Shown: positions 19,083-28,509 of the stretch, in pieces | Layout of the letters: every line of letters starts with the position of its first letter | Numbering within the stretch: the stretch's first letter is position 1 | NCBI RefSeq assembly: GCF_000378305.1 | Contig: NZ_KB899538.1 | Coordinates: forward strand, 806,001 to 870,000 | DNA length: 64,000 nt | Direction of reading: 5' to 3' | From: Thioalkalivibrio sp. ALJ12 | GTDB taxonomy: Bacteria > Pseudomonadota > Gammaproteobacteria > Ectothiorhodospirales > Ectothiorhodospiraceae | Notes under the pieces: generated by a model | Told to the model about the DNA's origin: nothing | What the model saw: only the letters and a program-made list of their open reading frames with translations | The model's database searches: none | Position numbers and translations under genes: made by a program

Positions 19083-20516
19083 ATGGAATGGGAAACCGTC
19101 ATCGGGCTGGAGATTCACGCCCAGCTCAACACCGTCTCCAAGATCTTCTCCGGGGCGCCGACCGCCTACGGCGCCGAGCCCAACCGCCAGGCCTGCGCGG
19201 TGGACCTGGGCATGCCCGGCGTGCTGCCGGTGCTGAACCAGGGCGCGGTCGAGCGGGCCGTGATGCTGGGGCTGGCGATTGACGCCGAGATCGCGCCGCG
19301 GTCGGTGTTTGCGCGCAAGAACTACTTCTACCCGGATCTTCCCAAGGGCTACCAGATCTCGCAGTTCGAACTGCCGATCGTCGGGCTGGGGCATCTGGAT
19401 ATCGAGCTGGAGGACGGCACGATCAAGCGCATCGGGGTAACCCGCGCGCACCTGGAGGAAGACGCCGGCAAGAGCCTGCACGAGGGCTTCGAGTCGATGA
19501 CCGGCATCGACCTCAACCGCGCCGGTACGCCGCTGATCGAGATTGTCTCCGAGCCGGAACTGCGTTCGGCGAAAGAGGCTGTCGCCTACATGAAGAAACT
19601 GCACTCGCTGGTGCGCTATCTCGATATCTGCGACGGCAACATGCAGGAAGGCAGCTTCCGCTGCGATGCGAATGTCTCGATCCGGCCGAAGGGCCAGACC
19701 GAGTTTGGCACTCGTGCGGAGCTGAAGAACCTGAACTCCTTCCGTTTCGTCGAGCGCGCGATCAATCACGAGATCGAGCGCCAGATCGACGTGATCGAGG
19801 GTGGTGGCAGCGTGGTCCAGGAGACCCGCCTGTACGACCCGGATCGTGACGAGACGCGCTCCATGCGCAGCAAGGAAGAGGCCAACGACTACCGCTACTT
19901 CCCCGACCCGGACCTGTTGCCGCTGGTCGTGGACCAGGCCTTCATCGAGTCCGTGCGTGCCAGGCTGCCTGAGCTGCCGGATGCCAAGCGCGCCCGCTTC
20001 GTCGAACAGTACGGCCTGTCCGACTACGACGCCGGTGTACTGACCGCCGCGCGCGAGATGGGCGACTTCTACGAGGCCGTGGCCGCCGGCTGTGGCGCGC
20101 CGAAGATCGCCGCCAACTGGGTGATGGGCGAATTCTCCGCCGCGATGAACCGCTCCGAGGTCGAGCTGGCCGACGCCCCGGTGAACGCCGAGGGCCTCGC
20201 CGGGCTGCTGGCGCGCATCCAGGACGAGACCATCTCCGGCAAGATCGCCAAGGAGGTCTTCGAGGCGATGTGGAACGGCGAGGGCGATGCCGACACCGTG
20301 ATCGAGGCCAAGGGGCTCAAGCAGATCACCGATACCGGCGCGATCGACGCGATCATCGACGAGGTGATGGCCAACAATCCGCAGCAGCTGGAGCAGTACC
20401 GTGGTGGCAAGGACAAGCTGTTTGGCTTCTTTGTCGGCCAAGTGATGAAGGCCACCCAGGGCAAGGCCAACCCGGCTCAGGTGAACGAGCGCCTGAAGGC
20501 CAAGCTGGACGGATGA
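19083..20516 (+). CDS. gatB: Asp/Glu-tRNA amidotransferase subunit B
   Basis: 477 residues from ATG 19083, beginning [15 protein letters not shown], the conserved GatB start. [32 protein letters not shown] and [15 protein letters not shown] are family signatures. The C-terminal GatB/YqeY tail domain binds tRNA. GatB activates the misacylated tRNA carboxylate with ATP and uses ammonia channelled from GatA. The frame is open upstream inside gatA, but homology begins at this Met. Confidence 0.97.
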   Translation: MEWETVIGLEIHAQLNTVSKIFSGAPTAYGAEPNRQACAVDLGMPGVLPVLNQGAVERAVMLGLAIDAEIAPRSVFARKNYFYPDLPKGYQISQFELPIVGLGHLDIELEDGTIKRIGVTRAHLEEDAGKSLHEGFESMTGIDLNRAGTPLIEIVSEPELRSAKEAVAYMKKLHSLVRYLDICDGNMQEGSFRCDANVSIRPKGQTEFGTRAELKNLNSFRFVERAINHEIERQIDVIEGGGSVVQETRLYDPDRDETRSMRSKEEANDYRYFPDPDLLPLVVDQAFIESVRARLPELPDAKRARFVEQYGLSDYDAGVLTAAREMGDFYEAVAAGCGAPKIAANWVMGEFSAAMNRSEVELADAPVNAEGLAGLLARIQDETISGKIAKEVFEAMWNGEGDADTVIEAKGLKQITDTGAIDAIIDEVMANNPQQLEQYRGGKDKLFGFFVGQVMKATQGKANPAQVNERLKAKLDG

Positions 20517-20534
20517 TGCAGGGCTGCGGACTTC

Positions 20535-21431
20535 ATGCTTGAAACCGACACCCTGCACCGCTTCATGCTGGAAGAAGCCGGGGTGCGTGGCGAATGGGTA
20601 CACCTGGACGCGGCCTGGCAGGCCCTGCTGGAACGCCACGAGTATCCGCCGGTGGTGCGCGACCTCCTGGGGCAGGCCTATGCGGCCGTGGCGCTGACGG
20701 CCGCCACGCTCAAGTTCGATGGTTCACTGATCCTGCAAATCACCGGCACTGGTCCCGTGCACATGATCGTGGCCCAGGCCGATGGCCAGGGTCGGCTGCG
20801 CGGCCTGGCGCGCTTTCGCGAGACGCCCCCCGAGGATGCGACGCTGGCCCAGTGTGCCGGCGACAACGCCCGGTTGATGCTGACGCTGGACCCGGGCGAT
20901 GGCGGCGAGCGCTACCAGGGGGTGGTCGAGCTGGAGGGCGAGACCCTGGCGGATGCGATGAATGTCTACTTCGAACGTTCCGAGCAGCTGCCCACCCGGC
21001 TGTGGCTGGCGGCCAACGGTCAGTCCGCGGCCGGGATGCTCCTGCAGGCGGTACCGGGTGAGGGTGGTCATGCAGTCACGCGTGACTCCGAGGACTGGAA
21101 CCGCGCGAACATCCTGGCCGACACCACCACCCCCGAGGAGATGCTGAAGCTGGATGCCGGCACGCTGCTCGGCCGGCTGTTCGCCGAGGAGCGCGTGCGC
21201 CTGTTCGACGGGACCCCGGTCCAGTTCCACTGCCCCTGCTCGCGCGAGCGGGTTGCCGAGACCCTGCGCGGCCTCGGGCAGGACGAGATCCGCGGCATCA
21301 TCGAGGAGCAGGGCAAGATCGAGGTGACTTGCGAGTTCTGCAACGCGCAATACCACTTCGACCCGGTGGATGCCGAGGCCCTCTGCGCCACCCAGACAGC
21401 CCAGCCGCCAACCCCCGACACGCGCCAGTAG
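20535..21431 (+). CDS. hslO: redox-regulated chaperone Hsp33
   Basis: 298 residues. An N-terminal holdase domain (LLGQAYAAVALTAATLKFDG...) is followed by the redox switch near the C-terminus, HCPCSRERV and CEFCNAQY. These give the CxC and CxxC zinc ligands that open on oxidative stress to activate the chaperone. It lies 18 bases after gatB and is probably read through from it, although it is unrelated in function. Confidence 0.95.
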   Translation: MLETDTLHRFMLEEAGVRGEWVHLDAAWQALLERHEYPPVVRDLLGQAYAAVALTAATLKFDGSLILQITGTGPVHMIVAQADGQGRLRGLARFRETPPEDATLAQCAGDNARLMLTLDPGDGGERYQGVVELEGETLADAMNVYFERSEQLPTRLWLAANGQSAAGMLLQAVPGEGGHAVTRDSEDWNRANILADTTTPEEMLKLDAGTLLGRLFAEERVRLFDGTPVQFHCPCSRERVAETLRGLGQDEIRGIIEEQGKIEVTCEFCNAQYHFDPVDAEALCATQTAQPPTPDTRQ

Positions 21432-21531
21432 CCGGGTGCAAATAAACCGGACACGGAATCTTCCCGCCGAGAGACAGTCTTTGCTATAGAGATAGTAATG
21501 GCATCAGTGTTTCCCTGGCGGGGGGCTGGTC

Positions 21532-21948
21532 ATGTATTCCCGGCATACCGAGATTCCCACCCTGGATACCCGACCCGGATGGCAGGTCGAGGCCCGCTAT
21601 TACAACCAGGTGGCCCTGGCCCTGCGGCGGCTGGGCCCCGAGATCCGTCTGCCCCTGCCAATCCTCAAACACCTGGACCTGATCCTGCAGCCGGATGCCT
21701 GGGTTGTGGTCGATCGTGTGCTCAACGATATGCCGGTGGTGGCCTGGACGGCCTTCCGCGCCGCCCACCGGTACAACCTGCATCGCCCGGTGGCCTGCGA
21801 GCTGCGTCTTTACCACTCCATGGCGCCCATGGTTACCAATCGCGCCCTGAACTGTATGGCCGACCGCCTGACCGCCGCCCTGGCCCAGGAGGATCAGCGT
21901 ATCCCGCGTGGCCAGGTGGTCGCCTTCCGACCCCGTTCCAGCGCCTGA
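21532..21948 (+). CDS. hypothetical protein of unknown family
   Basis: 138 residues. A G-rich stretch precedes the ATG. I do not recognise a family. The protein has no signal peptide or membrane segment. The sequence has alternating hydrophobic strands (WVVVDRVLNDMPVVAWTAF, CELRLYHSM) and a basic C-terminus, suggesting a small alpha/beta cytosolic protein. Codon use matches its neighbours, and the frame is uninterrupted in a 100-base-flanked space between hslO and convergent moeB, which favours a real gene. No function is offered. Confidence 0.55.
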   Translation: MYSRHTEIPTLDTRPGWQVEARYYNQVALALRRLGPEIRLPLPILKHLDLILQPDAWVVVDRVLNDMPVVAWTAFRAAHRYNLHRPVACELRLYHSMAPMVTNRALNCMADRLTAALAQEDQRIPRGQVVAFRPRSSA

Positions 21949-21961
21949 CTCAGCGTGCCGC

Positions 21962-22717
21962 TCAGGCCCGGGCCGCGCGCTGTGCGCAGACCGGGCAATC
22001 CGGGTCGCGGCGCAGACCAATCTCGCGAAACTGCATGCCGGCCGCATCCACGATCAGTAGCCGCCCGCTCAGGGTTGGGAGCCCGATCAGCAGCTTGAGC
22101 GCCTCGGTGGCCTGCAGGCTGCCGATCACCCCCGGCAGACTGGCCAGCACGCCATTGGCCGCACAGGTGTCCTCGTCCCCGCCGCCCTCGCCATACAGGC
22201 AGTGGTAGCAGGCGGCTTCCGGGTCGCGGTAGTCGAAGGTGGTGAGCTGTCCCTCGAAGCGGATCACCGCGCCGGAGACCAGCGGTGTGCCGCTGGCTAC
22301 GGCCGCGCGGTTGATCGCGCCCCGACTGGCGAAGTTGTCGGTGCCGTCCAGGACCACGTCGGCCTTTGCAAACAGGGTGGCCATGGCATCCACATCCAGG
22401 CGTTCGGCGCGGGTCTCGACGTGGCAGTTCGGATTCATCGCCGCCAGGCGCCGCGCCGCGGACTCCACCTTGTCGCGACCGATATCCGCATCGGTATGCA
22501 GGATCTGCCGCTGCAGGTTGGTGACCTCGACATGATCCGGATCGACCAGCGTGAGTCGCCCGACCCCGGCGGCCGCGAGGTAGGCGGCCACCGGCGAACC
22601 CAGTCCGCCCAGGCCCATGATGACCGCATGTGCTTCCTGCAGGCGCTGCTGCCCCTCGACTCCGACGCCGGGCAGCATGATCTGGCGGCTGTAGCGCAGC
22701 AGTTCCGGGTCATCCAC
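21962..22717 (-). CDS. moeB: MoeB/ThiF/HesA-family adenylyltransferase
   Basis: 251 residues from a GTG at 22717 with GGAG nine bases upstream; the nearby ATG is out of frame. The nucleotide loop is GLGGLGSPVAAYLAAAGVG, followed by LVDPDHVEVTNLQRQI and DGTDNFASR. Two Cys pairs, CYHC and CPVC, form the structural zinc site. It adenylates the C-terminal glycine of a ubiquitin-fold sulfur carrier (MoaD or ThiS). MoeB and ThiF cannot be separated with certainty. In related genomes it sits beside prmC/prfA/hemA, as here, although a His-rich gene has come between them. Confidence 0.85.
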   Translation of the reverse strand: MDDPELLRYSRQIMLPGVGVEGQQRLQEAHAVIMGLGGLGSPVAAYLAAAGVGRLTLVDPDHVEVTNLQRQILHTDADIGRDKVESAARRLAAMNPNCHVETRAERLDVDAMATLFAKADVVLDGTDNFASRGAINRAAVASGTPLVSGAVIRFEGQLTTFDYRDPEAACYHCLYGEGGGDEDTCAANGVLASLPGVIGSLQATEALKLLIGLPTLSGRLLIVDAAGMQFREIGLRRDPDCPVCAQRAARA

Positions 22718-22880
22718 GGGGCGTTCTCCAGTGTGAATCGCGTCAAGGCTTAGTCACGTAGTACGGCAAAGTGTAACCGGCGTCACGCTCCTGGGGCGGC
22801 TCGGTTAGGAACCGTTCAGGAAGACCCCGTAATTTGGACCTTGGCAATTCTGCCAGTTGCGCAGTTCAAGGAGGTACACG

Positions 22881-23240
22881 ATGAAACGCATGATGATCGC
22901 CCTGGCGCCGGCGGCGTTGCTGGCGTTTGCCCTGGCGGCCCCGGCGCATGCGGCCCAGCCGGTCTCCGGCTTTGTGCACACCGGTGCCGCGGCCTTCGAC
23001 CCTGATGCTCTGCAGCATGTGCATCATCGCCCGGGCCATTATGGTGGCCCGCCGCATGCCCGCAGCCATCCCGGCTATCGTGGCTACAAGCATTCCAAGC
23101 GCTCGCATAAGCGCGGGCGTGGCCATCAGCACCGGCACTACCACAGCTACCAGCAGCACCATCATCACCACTACCACAGCCGTCCGCGGCACCGTTCGCC
23201 CAGTGGCTCGATGAACCTGCACCTGCATCTGCCGTTCTAG
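22881..23240 (+). CDS. histidine-rich secreted protein
   Basis: 119 residues from ATG 22881 with a strong AAGGAGG. A classic signal peptide (MKRMMIALAPAALLAFALAA...AHA, cleavage about residue 24) is followed by a mature chain very rich in His, Arg, Ser, Tyr and Gly, including a run of five His. It should be exported to the periplasm and could bind Ni, Zn, Cu or Co; no catalytic motif is visible. It is monocistronic with its own terminator, between two minus-strand genes, and has 163 bases of upstream space for a private promoter. Its function is inferred from composition only. Confidence 0.72.
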   Translation: MKRMMIALAPAALLAFALAAPAHAAQPVSGFVHTGAAAFDPDALQHVHHRPGHYGGPPHARSHPGYRGYKHSKRSHKRGRGHQHRHYHSYQQHHHHHYHSRPRHRSPSGSMNLHLHLPF

Positions 23241-23270
23241 GCGCCTGTCCGTACCCGCATCACACGGTTG

Positions 23271-23298
23271 GCCCCGGCGCACGCGCCGGGGCTTTTTT
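23271..23298 (+). terminator. intrinsic terminator of the His-rich gene
   Basis: GCCCCGGC / GCCGGGGC stem around a GCACGC loop, followed directly by six T. It lies 31 bases after the His-rich stop codon. The T-run overlaps the last codon and stop of convergent prmC, so the two transcription units end on top of each other. Confidence 0.88.
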
Positions 23299-24154
23299 AT
23301 GGGCGGATGCCGATGGTGATGCGCTCGTGCCCGGCCGGGTCACGCAGACTCTGCACATCCTGATAACCGGCCTGTGCCATGCGGGCGCGAACGTCAGGGG
23401 CCTGATCGAACCCGTGCTCCAGCAGCAGCGGGGCACCCGGGAGCAGGTGGTCGGGCGCGGTATCGATGAGGGTGCACAGGTCGCCGAGCCCGCCCTCCGG
23501 CGCGGCCAGCGCCTCCCGCGGCTCGAAGCGCAGGTCGCCGCGGGTCAGATGCGGGTCATCCGGGGCGATGTAGGGCGGGTTGCTGACGATCACGTCGAAG
23601 GTGTCCCCGGACCTGAACGGGTCGAGCCACGTCCCCAGCAGGAAGGTCACGTCCAGCCCCAGGGTGTCGGCGTTCGCACGGGCCTGGCGCAGGGCGTCCG
23701 CGCTGCGGTCGGTGGCGACGGCCTCGATGGCCGGGCGTTCCGCCTTCAGCGCGAGGATGATCGCGCCGCTACCGGTGCCCAGGTCCAGCACCCGGGGATG
23801 CGCGCGGTCGCAGGCGTCAATGGCCGCGAGGGCCTGTTCCACCAGCAACTCGGTCTCCGGGCGCGGGATCAGGCAGGCGGGGGAGACCTCAAGATCGAGG
23901 GTCCAGAAGGCGCGGCGGCCGAGGATGTGGGCGATCGGTTCGCCCGCCTCGCGGCGGCGGCACAGGGCTTCGGCGCGTTCGTGCTGCGCCGCGGTGGGGG
24001 CGTCGAGCCCGCGGGCGATCAGGGCGCTGGTGTCGAGGCCGGTCGCCGCGCCGAGCAGCAGGCGGGCCTCGAGCCCCGGCTCTTCCAATCCGGCCGCCTG
24101 CAGGCGGCGGCGAAGTTCGCGCAGCAGGGCATCCAGCGTCGCGGGCGTTTCCAT
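23297..24154 (-). CDS. prmC: peptide chain release factor N5-glutamine methyltransferase
   Basis: 285 residues from ATG 24154. The SAM-binding Rossmann motif VLDLGTGSGAIILAL and the catalytic VSNPPYIAPDD (NPPY) are present, as is the N-terminal helical domain that grips the release factor. It methylates the Gln of the GGQ motif in RF1/RF2. The start shares one base with the prfA stop (TAATG), so substrate and modifying enzyme are translated together. Confidence 0.95.
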   Translation of the reverse strand: METPATLDALLRELRRRLQAAGLEEPGLEARLLLGAATGLDTSALIARGLDAPTAAQHERAEALCRRREAGEPIAHILGRRAFWTLDLEVSPACLIPRPETELLVEQALAAIDACDRAHPRVLDLGTGSGAIILALKAERPAIEAVATDRSADALRQARANADTLGLDVTFLLGTWLDPFRSGDTFDVIVSNPPYIAPDDPHLTRGDLRFEPREALAAPEGGLGDLCTLIDTAPDHLLPGAPLLLEHGFDQAPDVRARMAQAGYQDVQSLRDPAGHERITIGIRP

Positions 24155-25239
24155 TACGCCTCCGCGAGAGTCGCGAGCTGTTCGGCCTGGTATTCGTGGA
24201 TCAGCGGGTCGATCACCGGGTCGAGGTCGCCAGCCATCACCTGCTCCAGCTTGTACAGGGTCAGGTTGATGCGGTGGTCGGTCACTCGGCCCTGCGGGAA
24301 GTTGTAGGTGCGGATGCGCTCGGAGCGGTCGCCGCTGCCGACCAGACTCTTGCGCTCGGCGCTCTGCGCGGCGGCCTGGGCCTCGCGCTCGGCCTCGAAC
24401 AGGCGCGCGGCGAGGTAGGTCATCGCCTTGGCGCGGTTCTTGTGCTGCGAGCGTTCTTCCTGGCACTCGACCACGATGCCGGTGGGCAGGTGGGTCAGGC
24501 GGATCGCGGAGTCGGTCTTGTTCACGTGCTGGCCGCCGGCCCCGGAGGCGCGGAAGGTGTCCACGCGCAGGTCGGCCGGGTTGATATCCGGCATCTCGAC
24601 CTCGTCCAGCTCCGGCAGGATGGCGACGGTGGCCGCGGAGGTGTGGATGCGGCCCTGGGACTCGGTCTCCGGCACGCGCTGCACGCGGTGGGCGCCGGAC
24701 TCGAACTTGAGTCGCGAGAAGGCGCCCTGGCCGGCCAGGCGCCCGATCACCTCGCGGTAGCCGCCGTGTTCGCCCTCGCTGGCGCTGAGGATCTCCAGCT
24801 TCCAGCCCTGTTGTTCGGCGTAGCGGGTATACATGCGCAGCAGGTCGCCGGCGAAGATCGCGGCCTCGTCGCCGCCGGTGCCGGCGCGGATCTCGAGGAA
24901 CACGTTGGCGTTGTCGTGCGGGTCCTTCGGGATCAGGTGACGATGGAGCTCGGCCTCCAGCGCCTCGGCCTGTTCCTCCAGGGTCGCGATCTCGGCCTCG
25001 GCCATTTCGCGCAGTTCGGGGTCGTCCTCCGCGAGCATCGCGCGGGCCTCTTCCAGTGCGCCCTGGTTGTCGTGCCAGGCCTTCCAGGCCGCGGCGACCG
25101 GCTCGAGCTGGCTGTATTCCTGCGACAGGCGGCGCAGCTGGTCGGCGTCCTCGGCGGCGTCCGGCGTGGCCAGCAGCTGTGCGATCTCGGCATGGCGCTC
25201 GGCCAGGCCCTCGAGCTTGGTGCGGAACGAGGCCTTCAC
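24154..25239 (-). CDS. prfA: peptide chain release factor 1
   Basis: 361 residues from a GTG start that overlaps the hemA stop (GTGA). It carries [20 protein letters not shown] with the GGQ tripeptide (~233-235) that triggers peptidyl-tRNA hydrolysis. The tripeptide anticodon region lies upstream, between the HRVQRVP and GRIHTS segments. It recognises UAA and UAG. The hemA-prfA-prmC order is conserved across gammaproteobacteria. Confidence 0.97.
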   Translation of the reverse strand: MKASFRTKLEGLAERHAEIAQLLATPDAAEDADQLRRLSQEYSQLEPVAAAWKAWHDNQGALEEARAMLAEDDPELREMAEAEIATLEEQAEALEAELHRHLIPKDPHDNANVFLEIRAGTGGDEAAIFAGDLLRMYTRYAEQQGWKLEILSASEGEHGGYREVIGRLAGQGAFSRLKFESGAHRVQRVPETESQGRIHTSAATVAILPELDEVEMPDINPADLRVDTFRASGAGGQHVNKTDSAIRLTHLPTGIVVECQEERSQHKNRAKAMTYLAARLFEAEREAQAAAQSAERKSLVGSGDRSERIRTYNFPQGRVTDHRINLTLYKLEQVMAGDLDPVIDPLIHEYQAEQLATLAEA

Positions 25240-26534
25240 GAACGGGTGCCGGACTCGGGGTCGTGGCCGGGGTCGTCTTCCGGGCTGGGAAGCTGGAACA
25301 GCCGATGGGCGGCATTGAGCAGGCGCGCGTCGCCCTCGTGGGCGGCGGTGTTCAGTGACTTGCAGGGGGCGTGCATCAGCTTGTTGGTCAGGCTGTGGGC
25401 CAGCAGTTGCATGGCCTCTTCCGGCGACTTGCCGGCGCGCAGCATCGCCTCTGCCCTGGCCAGGGATTCGGCCTTGACGGTCTCGGCGCGCTGACGCAGC
25501 TGGCGGATGCTGTCCACGGAGTCACGGGCGCGCAGCCAGCGCATGAATTCGCTGGCGCGCTGGGTGATGATCTCCTCGGCCTGTGCGGCGGCGGCCTGGC
25601 GCGAGGCCATGTTCTCGTCGATCACTTCCTGGAGGTCATCCACCGTGTAGAGGTAGACGTCCTCGAGCTGGCCAACCTCGGGCTCGATGTCGCGCGGGAC
25701 GGCGATGTCGACCATGAAGATCGGCTTGTGACGGCGCTTGCGCAGGGTGCGTTCCACCGCCCCCTTGCCGAGGATCGGCAGCGGGGCAGCGGTGGACGAG
25801 ATGACGATGTCGGCCTCGGCCAGGCGATCCGGTAACTGGTTCAGGCTGATCGCTTCGCCATCGAAGCGCTCGGCTACGGCCTGGGCGCGCTCCTCGGTGC
25901 GGTTGGCGACGATCACTTTGCCGATCCCGTGGCCGGATAGGTGCTGCAGCGCCAGTTCGATCGTCTCTCCGGCGCCGATTACCAGCGCGGTCAGCGGCTT
26001 CAGGTCGCCAAAGATCTGGCGCGCCAGCGAGACCGCGGCAAAGGCCACTGAGACGGCGCTCTGCCCGATCGCTGTCTGGGTACGCACATCCTTGGCGGTG
26101 GCAAAGGCGTGCTGGAACAGTCGCTCCAGTGAGCGGCCCAGCGTGCCGGCGTCATGGGCATGCTGGTAGGCCGTCTTCATCTGCCCGAGGATCTGGGGCT
26201 CGCCGAGGACCAGCGAATCCAGGCCGCTCGCCACGCGCAGGGTGTGGCGCACCGCGGAGCCGTCGTGGTGCAGGTAGAGGTAGGGCCTGAGTTCGTCGCG
26301 GTCGATGCCGTGGTAGCCGCCCAGCCAGTCCAGCACGCGATGTTCCGACTGCTTGCCGCCCTCGCGGAAGTACACCTCGGTGCGGTTGCAGGTCGACAGG
26401 ATCGCGGTTTCCGGCAACAGGACGCCCGAGCGCAGCGAGTGCAGGGCCTCGCCGAGCTGGCTTTCATTCACCGACAGCCGTTCGCGGATCGCGACCGGGG
26501 CGGTTTTGTGATTGATACCAAGAGTGAACAGCAT
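25236..26534 (-). CDS. hemA: glutamyl-tRNA reductase
   Basis: 432 residues from ATG 26534 ([20 protein letters not shown]). Catalytic Cys49 sits in [10 protein letters not shown]. The NADPH domain has [18 protein letters not shown] and [10 protein letters not shown]. The C-terminal dimerisation helix is present. It reduces Glu-tRNA(Glu) to glutamate-1-semialdehyde, the first committed step of C5 tetrapyrrole synthesis. The frame is open upstream for 69 codons, but that part lies in the divergent promoter region and is not homologous. It is first gene of hemA-prfA-prmC. Confidence 0.96.
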   Translation of the reverse strand: MLFTLGINHKTAPVAIRERLSVNESQLGEALHSLRSGVLLPETAILSTCNRTEVYFREGGKQSEHRVLDWLGGYHGIDRDELRPYLYLHHDGSAVRHTLRVASGLDSLVLGEPQILGQMKTAYQHAHDAGTLGRSLERLFQHAFATAKDVRTQTAIGQSAVSVAFAAVSLARQIFGDLKPLTALVIGAGETIELALQHLSGHGIGKVIVANRTEERAQAVAERFDGEAISLNQLPDRLAEADIVISSTAAPLPILGKGAVERTLRKRRHKPIFMVDIAVPRDIEPEVGQLEDVYLYTVDDLQEVIDENMASRQAAAAQAEEIITQRASEFMRWLRARDSVDSIRQLRQRAETVKAESLARAEAMLRAGKSPEEAMQLLAHSLTNKLMHAPCKSLNTAAHEGDARLLNAAHRLFQLPSPEDDPGHDPESGTRS

Positions 26535-26790
26535 GCTGACGCTATTGTGCCGCAAATACCCGGAAAAGGCCCCCAAAACATACAAGTCACCCAGGATACT
26601 TGTGCTTCCCCAAGGGCGACGCGCGTAGTGTAACGACCCGTGCCGTCCGTTACAGTGTCCAGCCGGTGTGCCGCACGGTTGCCGGTTTGGAACCGTGGCA
26701 CGGGATGGGCGTCCCATTAGTGATGCAACTAAGTGATGCACTTATCCGAGTCTCCCCAGAATGCAACGGAGTAATCCGATCGGACCCGAA
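26535..26790. promoter_or_regulatory. divergent control region between hemA and the TPR lipoprotein gene
   Basis: This 256-bp space has no gene. It contains three operator-like patterns: an inverted repeat ACAAGT/ACTTGT at 26582-26603; a 7-bp inverted repeat TGTAACG/CGTTACA at 26629-26654; and a tandem repeat AGTGATGCAACT then AGTGATGCACTT at 26719-26743 with a 13-base period. Any could bind a regulator of hemA or of the TPR-lolB-ispE operon. No binding protein can be named. Confidence 0.4.
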
Positions 26791-28509
26791 ATGATTCGAC
26801 CCCTTTTTGCGGCGCTGGCCGCGCTCGTGCTGGTGGGCTGCGCCCACATGCCTCTGGGCGCCTCGGAGGGCGAGGCCCCGGAGGTGGATCGCCCCGTGAT
26901 CCTCCCGATCATGCCGGCGCAGGACCCGGAAGCGGCCCTGATGCTGGGTGTGCTGGTCGGCGAGATTGCTGTGCGCTCCGGGCAGTACGAAGAGGCCGCG
27001 CGCTACTACGGCGCCGCGGCCCTGCTCAGCGACGACCCGGCTATCGCCGAACGGGCCACCCGCATTGCGCTGTTCGCCCAGGACCGCAACCAGGCCCTGC
27101 AGTCTTCCGAGCGCTGGCGCCAGCTGGCACCGGAGAGCCTGGATGCCCTGCAGCTGTCCACGGTGCTGCGTCTGGACCTCGGGCAGCCGGACCCCGCTGC
27201 CGAGCAGATGGGCACGGTGATTGACCTGCAGACCGTGCAGGGTGGAGATCCCTACGCGGCGCTGGGGGCGGTGGTCGGTCAGACACGCAACCGCGAGGCC
27301 GCGCTGGAGGCCCTGGAGAGCCTGACGGATCAGCGTCAGGACGACGTCGGTGTCCATCGCGTATTTGCAGAGGCCGCACTGCGCTTCGCGCCCGGCGAGC
27401 CGGCGCTGGAGGCGACCGCTCGGGGTGTGGAGCGCTTCCCGGAATCCGTGTCTTTGCGTCTGTTGCGCGCCCGTGCCCTGGACGAGGTGGGGCAGTCCGA
27501 CGAGGCACTGGAAGAGCTGCGCACGACGGTGGCCAGCCACCCCGAGAGCCGAGAGGCCCGTTTTGGCTATGCCCGCATGCTGGCGGAGCACGATGATCGC
27601 GAAATGGCACGCGAAGAGATGGACCGCCTGGTCGAGCAGGACCCGGAGGATGTGCAGCTGCTGCTGGCCCTGGCGCTGATGAACCTCGAGGCCGAACAGC
27701 TGGGACCGGCCCGGACCTATCTGGAGCGACTGGACGCCCTGGGCGAGCGCGAGGACGACATCGCCTACTACCTGGGGCGGCTGCACGAGATGGAAGACGA
27801 CCCGGAGGGGGCGCGCCAGGCGTACGAGCGGGTCGGGGGCGGCAGCCACGCCGATGATGCCCGCCTGCGTGCGGCGCGCATGACGCTGGAGGTCGAGGGC
27901 GAGTCGGCTGCGCGCGAGCGTTTCGAACAGATGCAGCAGGGCCCGGATACGGAGCTTGCCCGACGCGCCTATCTCGGCGAGGCGAACCTGCTGCGTGAAA
28001 AGGGCGAGTACACGGCTGCGCGCGAACGCCTGAACCGGGGGCTGGTGCAGTTCCCCGGCGATACCCGGTTGCTGTATATGCGCGGCCTGGTGCACGAGCG
28101 CCAGGATGAAATCGAGGCCGCCGAGGCGGATTTCCGCGCGATCCTGGACAACGATCCGGAGAACGTCGCCGCGCTGAATGCGCTCGGCTATACCCTGGCT
28201 GATCGCACCGACCGCTATGAGGAGGCGCTGGACCTGATCGAGCGGGCCTACGCGCAGGAGCCCGACGACGCGGCGATCATCGACAGTTATGGCTGGGTCC
28301 TCTATCGCCTCGGACGGCTGGACGAGGCCGAGGATTTCCTGCGCCGCGCCTACGATCTCTCCGACGACGGGGAGATCGCGAGCAACCTCGCCGTGGTGCT
28401 CTGGGAGCGGGGCGAACGCGACGAGGCCCGCTCCATTCTGGAGGCGGCACTGGAGCGCGAGCCGGATCACGAGCGCCTGCTGCGGGTGCGTGACGAACTT
28501 CTCGAGTGA
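26791..28509 (+). CDS. TPR-repeat lipoprotein
   Basis: 572 residues from ATG 26791. The N-terminus MIRPLFAALAALVLVGC ends in a lipobox with Cys17, so it should be a lipid-anchored periplasmic protein. The rest is helical with many degenerate TPR units (for example SGQYEEAARYYGAAALL, ALNALGYTLADRTDRYEEAL, YGWVLYRLGRLDEAEDFLR). A homologous TPR gene occupies the same place upstream of lolB in Pseudomonas. TPR lipoproteins commonly act as envelope assembly scaffolds; the precise partner is unknown. It overlaps the lolB start by one base (TGATG). Confidence 0.85.
   Translation: MIRPLFAALAALVLVGCAHMPLGASEGEAPEVDRPVILPIMPAQDPEAALMLGVLVGEIAVRSGQYEEAARYYGAAALLSDDPAIAERATRIALFAQDRNQALQSSERWRQLAPESLDALQLSTVLRLDLGQPDPAAEQMGTVIDLQTVQGGDPYAALGAVVGQTRNREAALEALESLTDQRQDDVGVHRVFAEAALRFAPGEPALEATARGVERFPESVSLRLLRARALDEVGQSDEALEELRTTVASHPESREARFGYARMLAEHDDREMAREEMDRLVEQDPEDVQLLLALALMNLEAEQLGPARTYLERLDALGEREDDIAYYLGRLHEMEDDPEGARQAYERVGGGSHADDARLRAARMTLEVEGESAARERFEQMQQGPDTELARRAYLGEANLLREKGEYTAARERLNRGLVQFPGDTRLLYMRGLVHERQDEIEAAEADFRAILDNDPENVAALNALGYTLADRTDRYEEALDLIERAYAQEPDDAAIIDSYGWVLYRLGRLDEAEDFLRRAYDLSDDGEIASNLAVVLWERGERDEARSILEAALEREPDHERLLRVRDELLE

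Noticed and set aside
17465-20639. Long minus-strand frames opposite gatA and gatB
   Set aside because: Antisense shadows of well-conserved genes.
23297-25315. Single 672-codon frame spanning prmC and prfA
   Set aside because: Only its C-terminal half is prmC; the N-terminal half is prfA read in the wrong frame (Arg/Pro/Gly low complexity).
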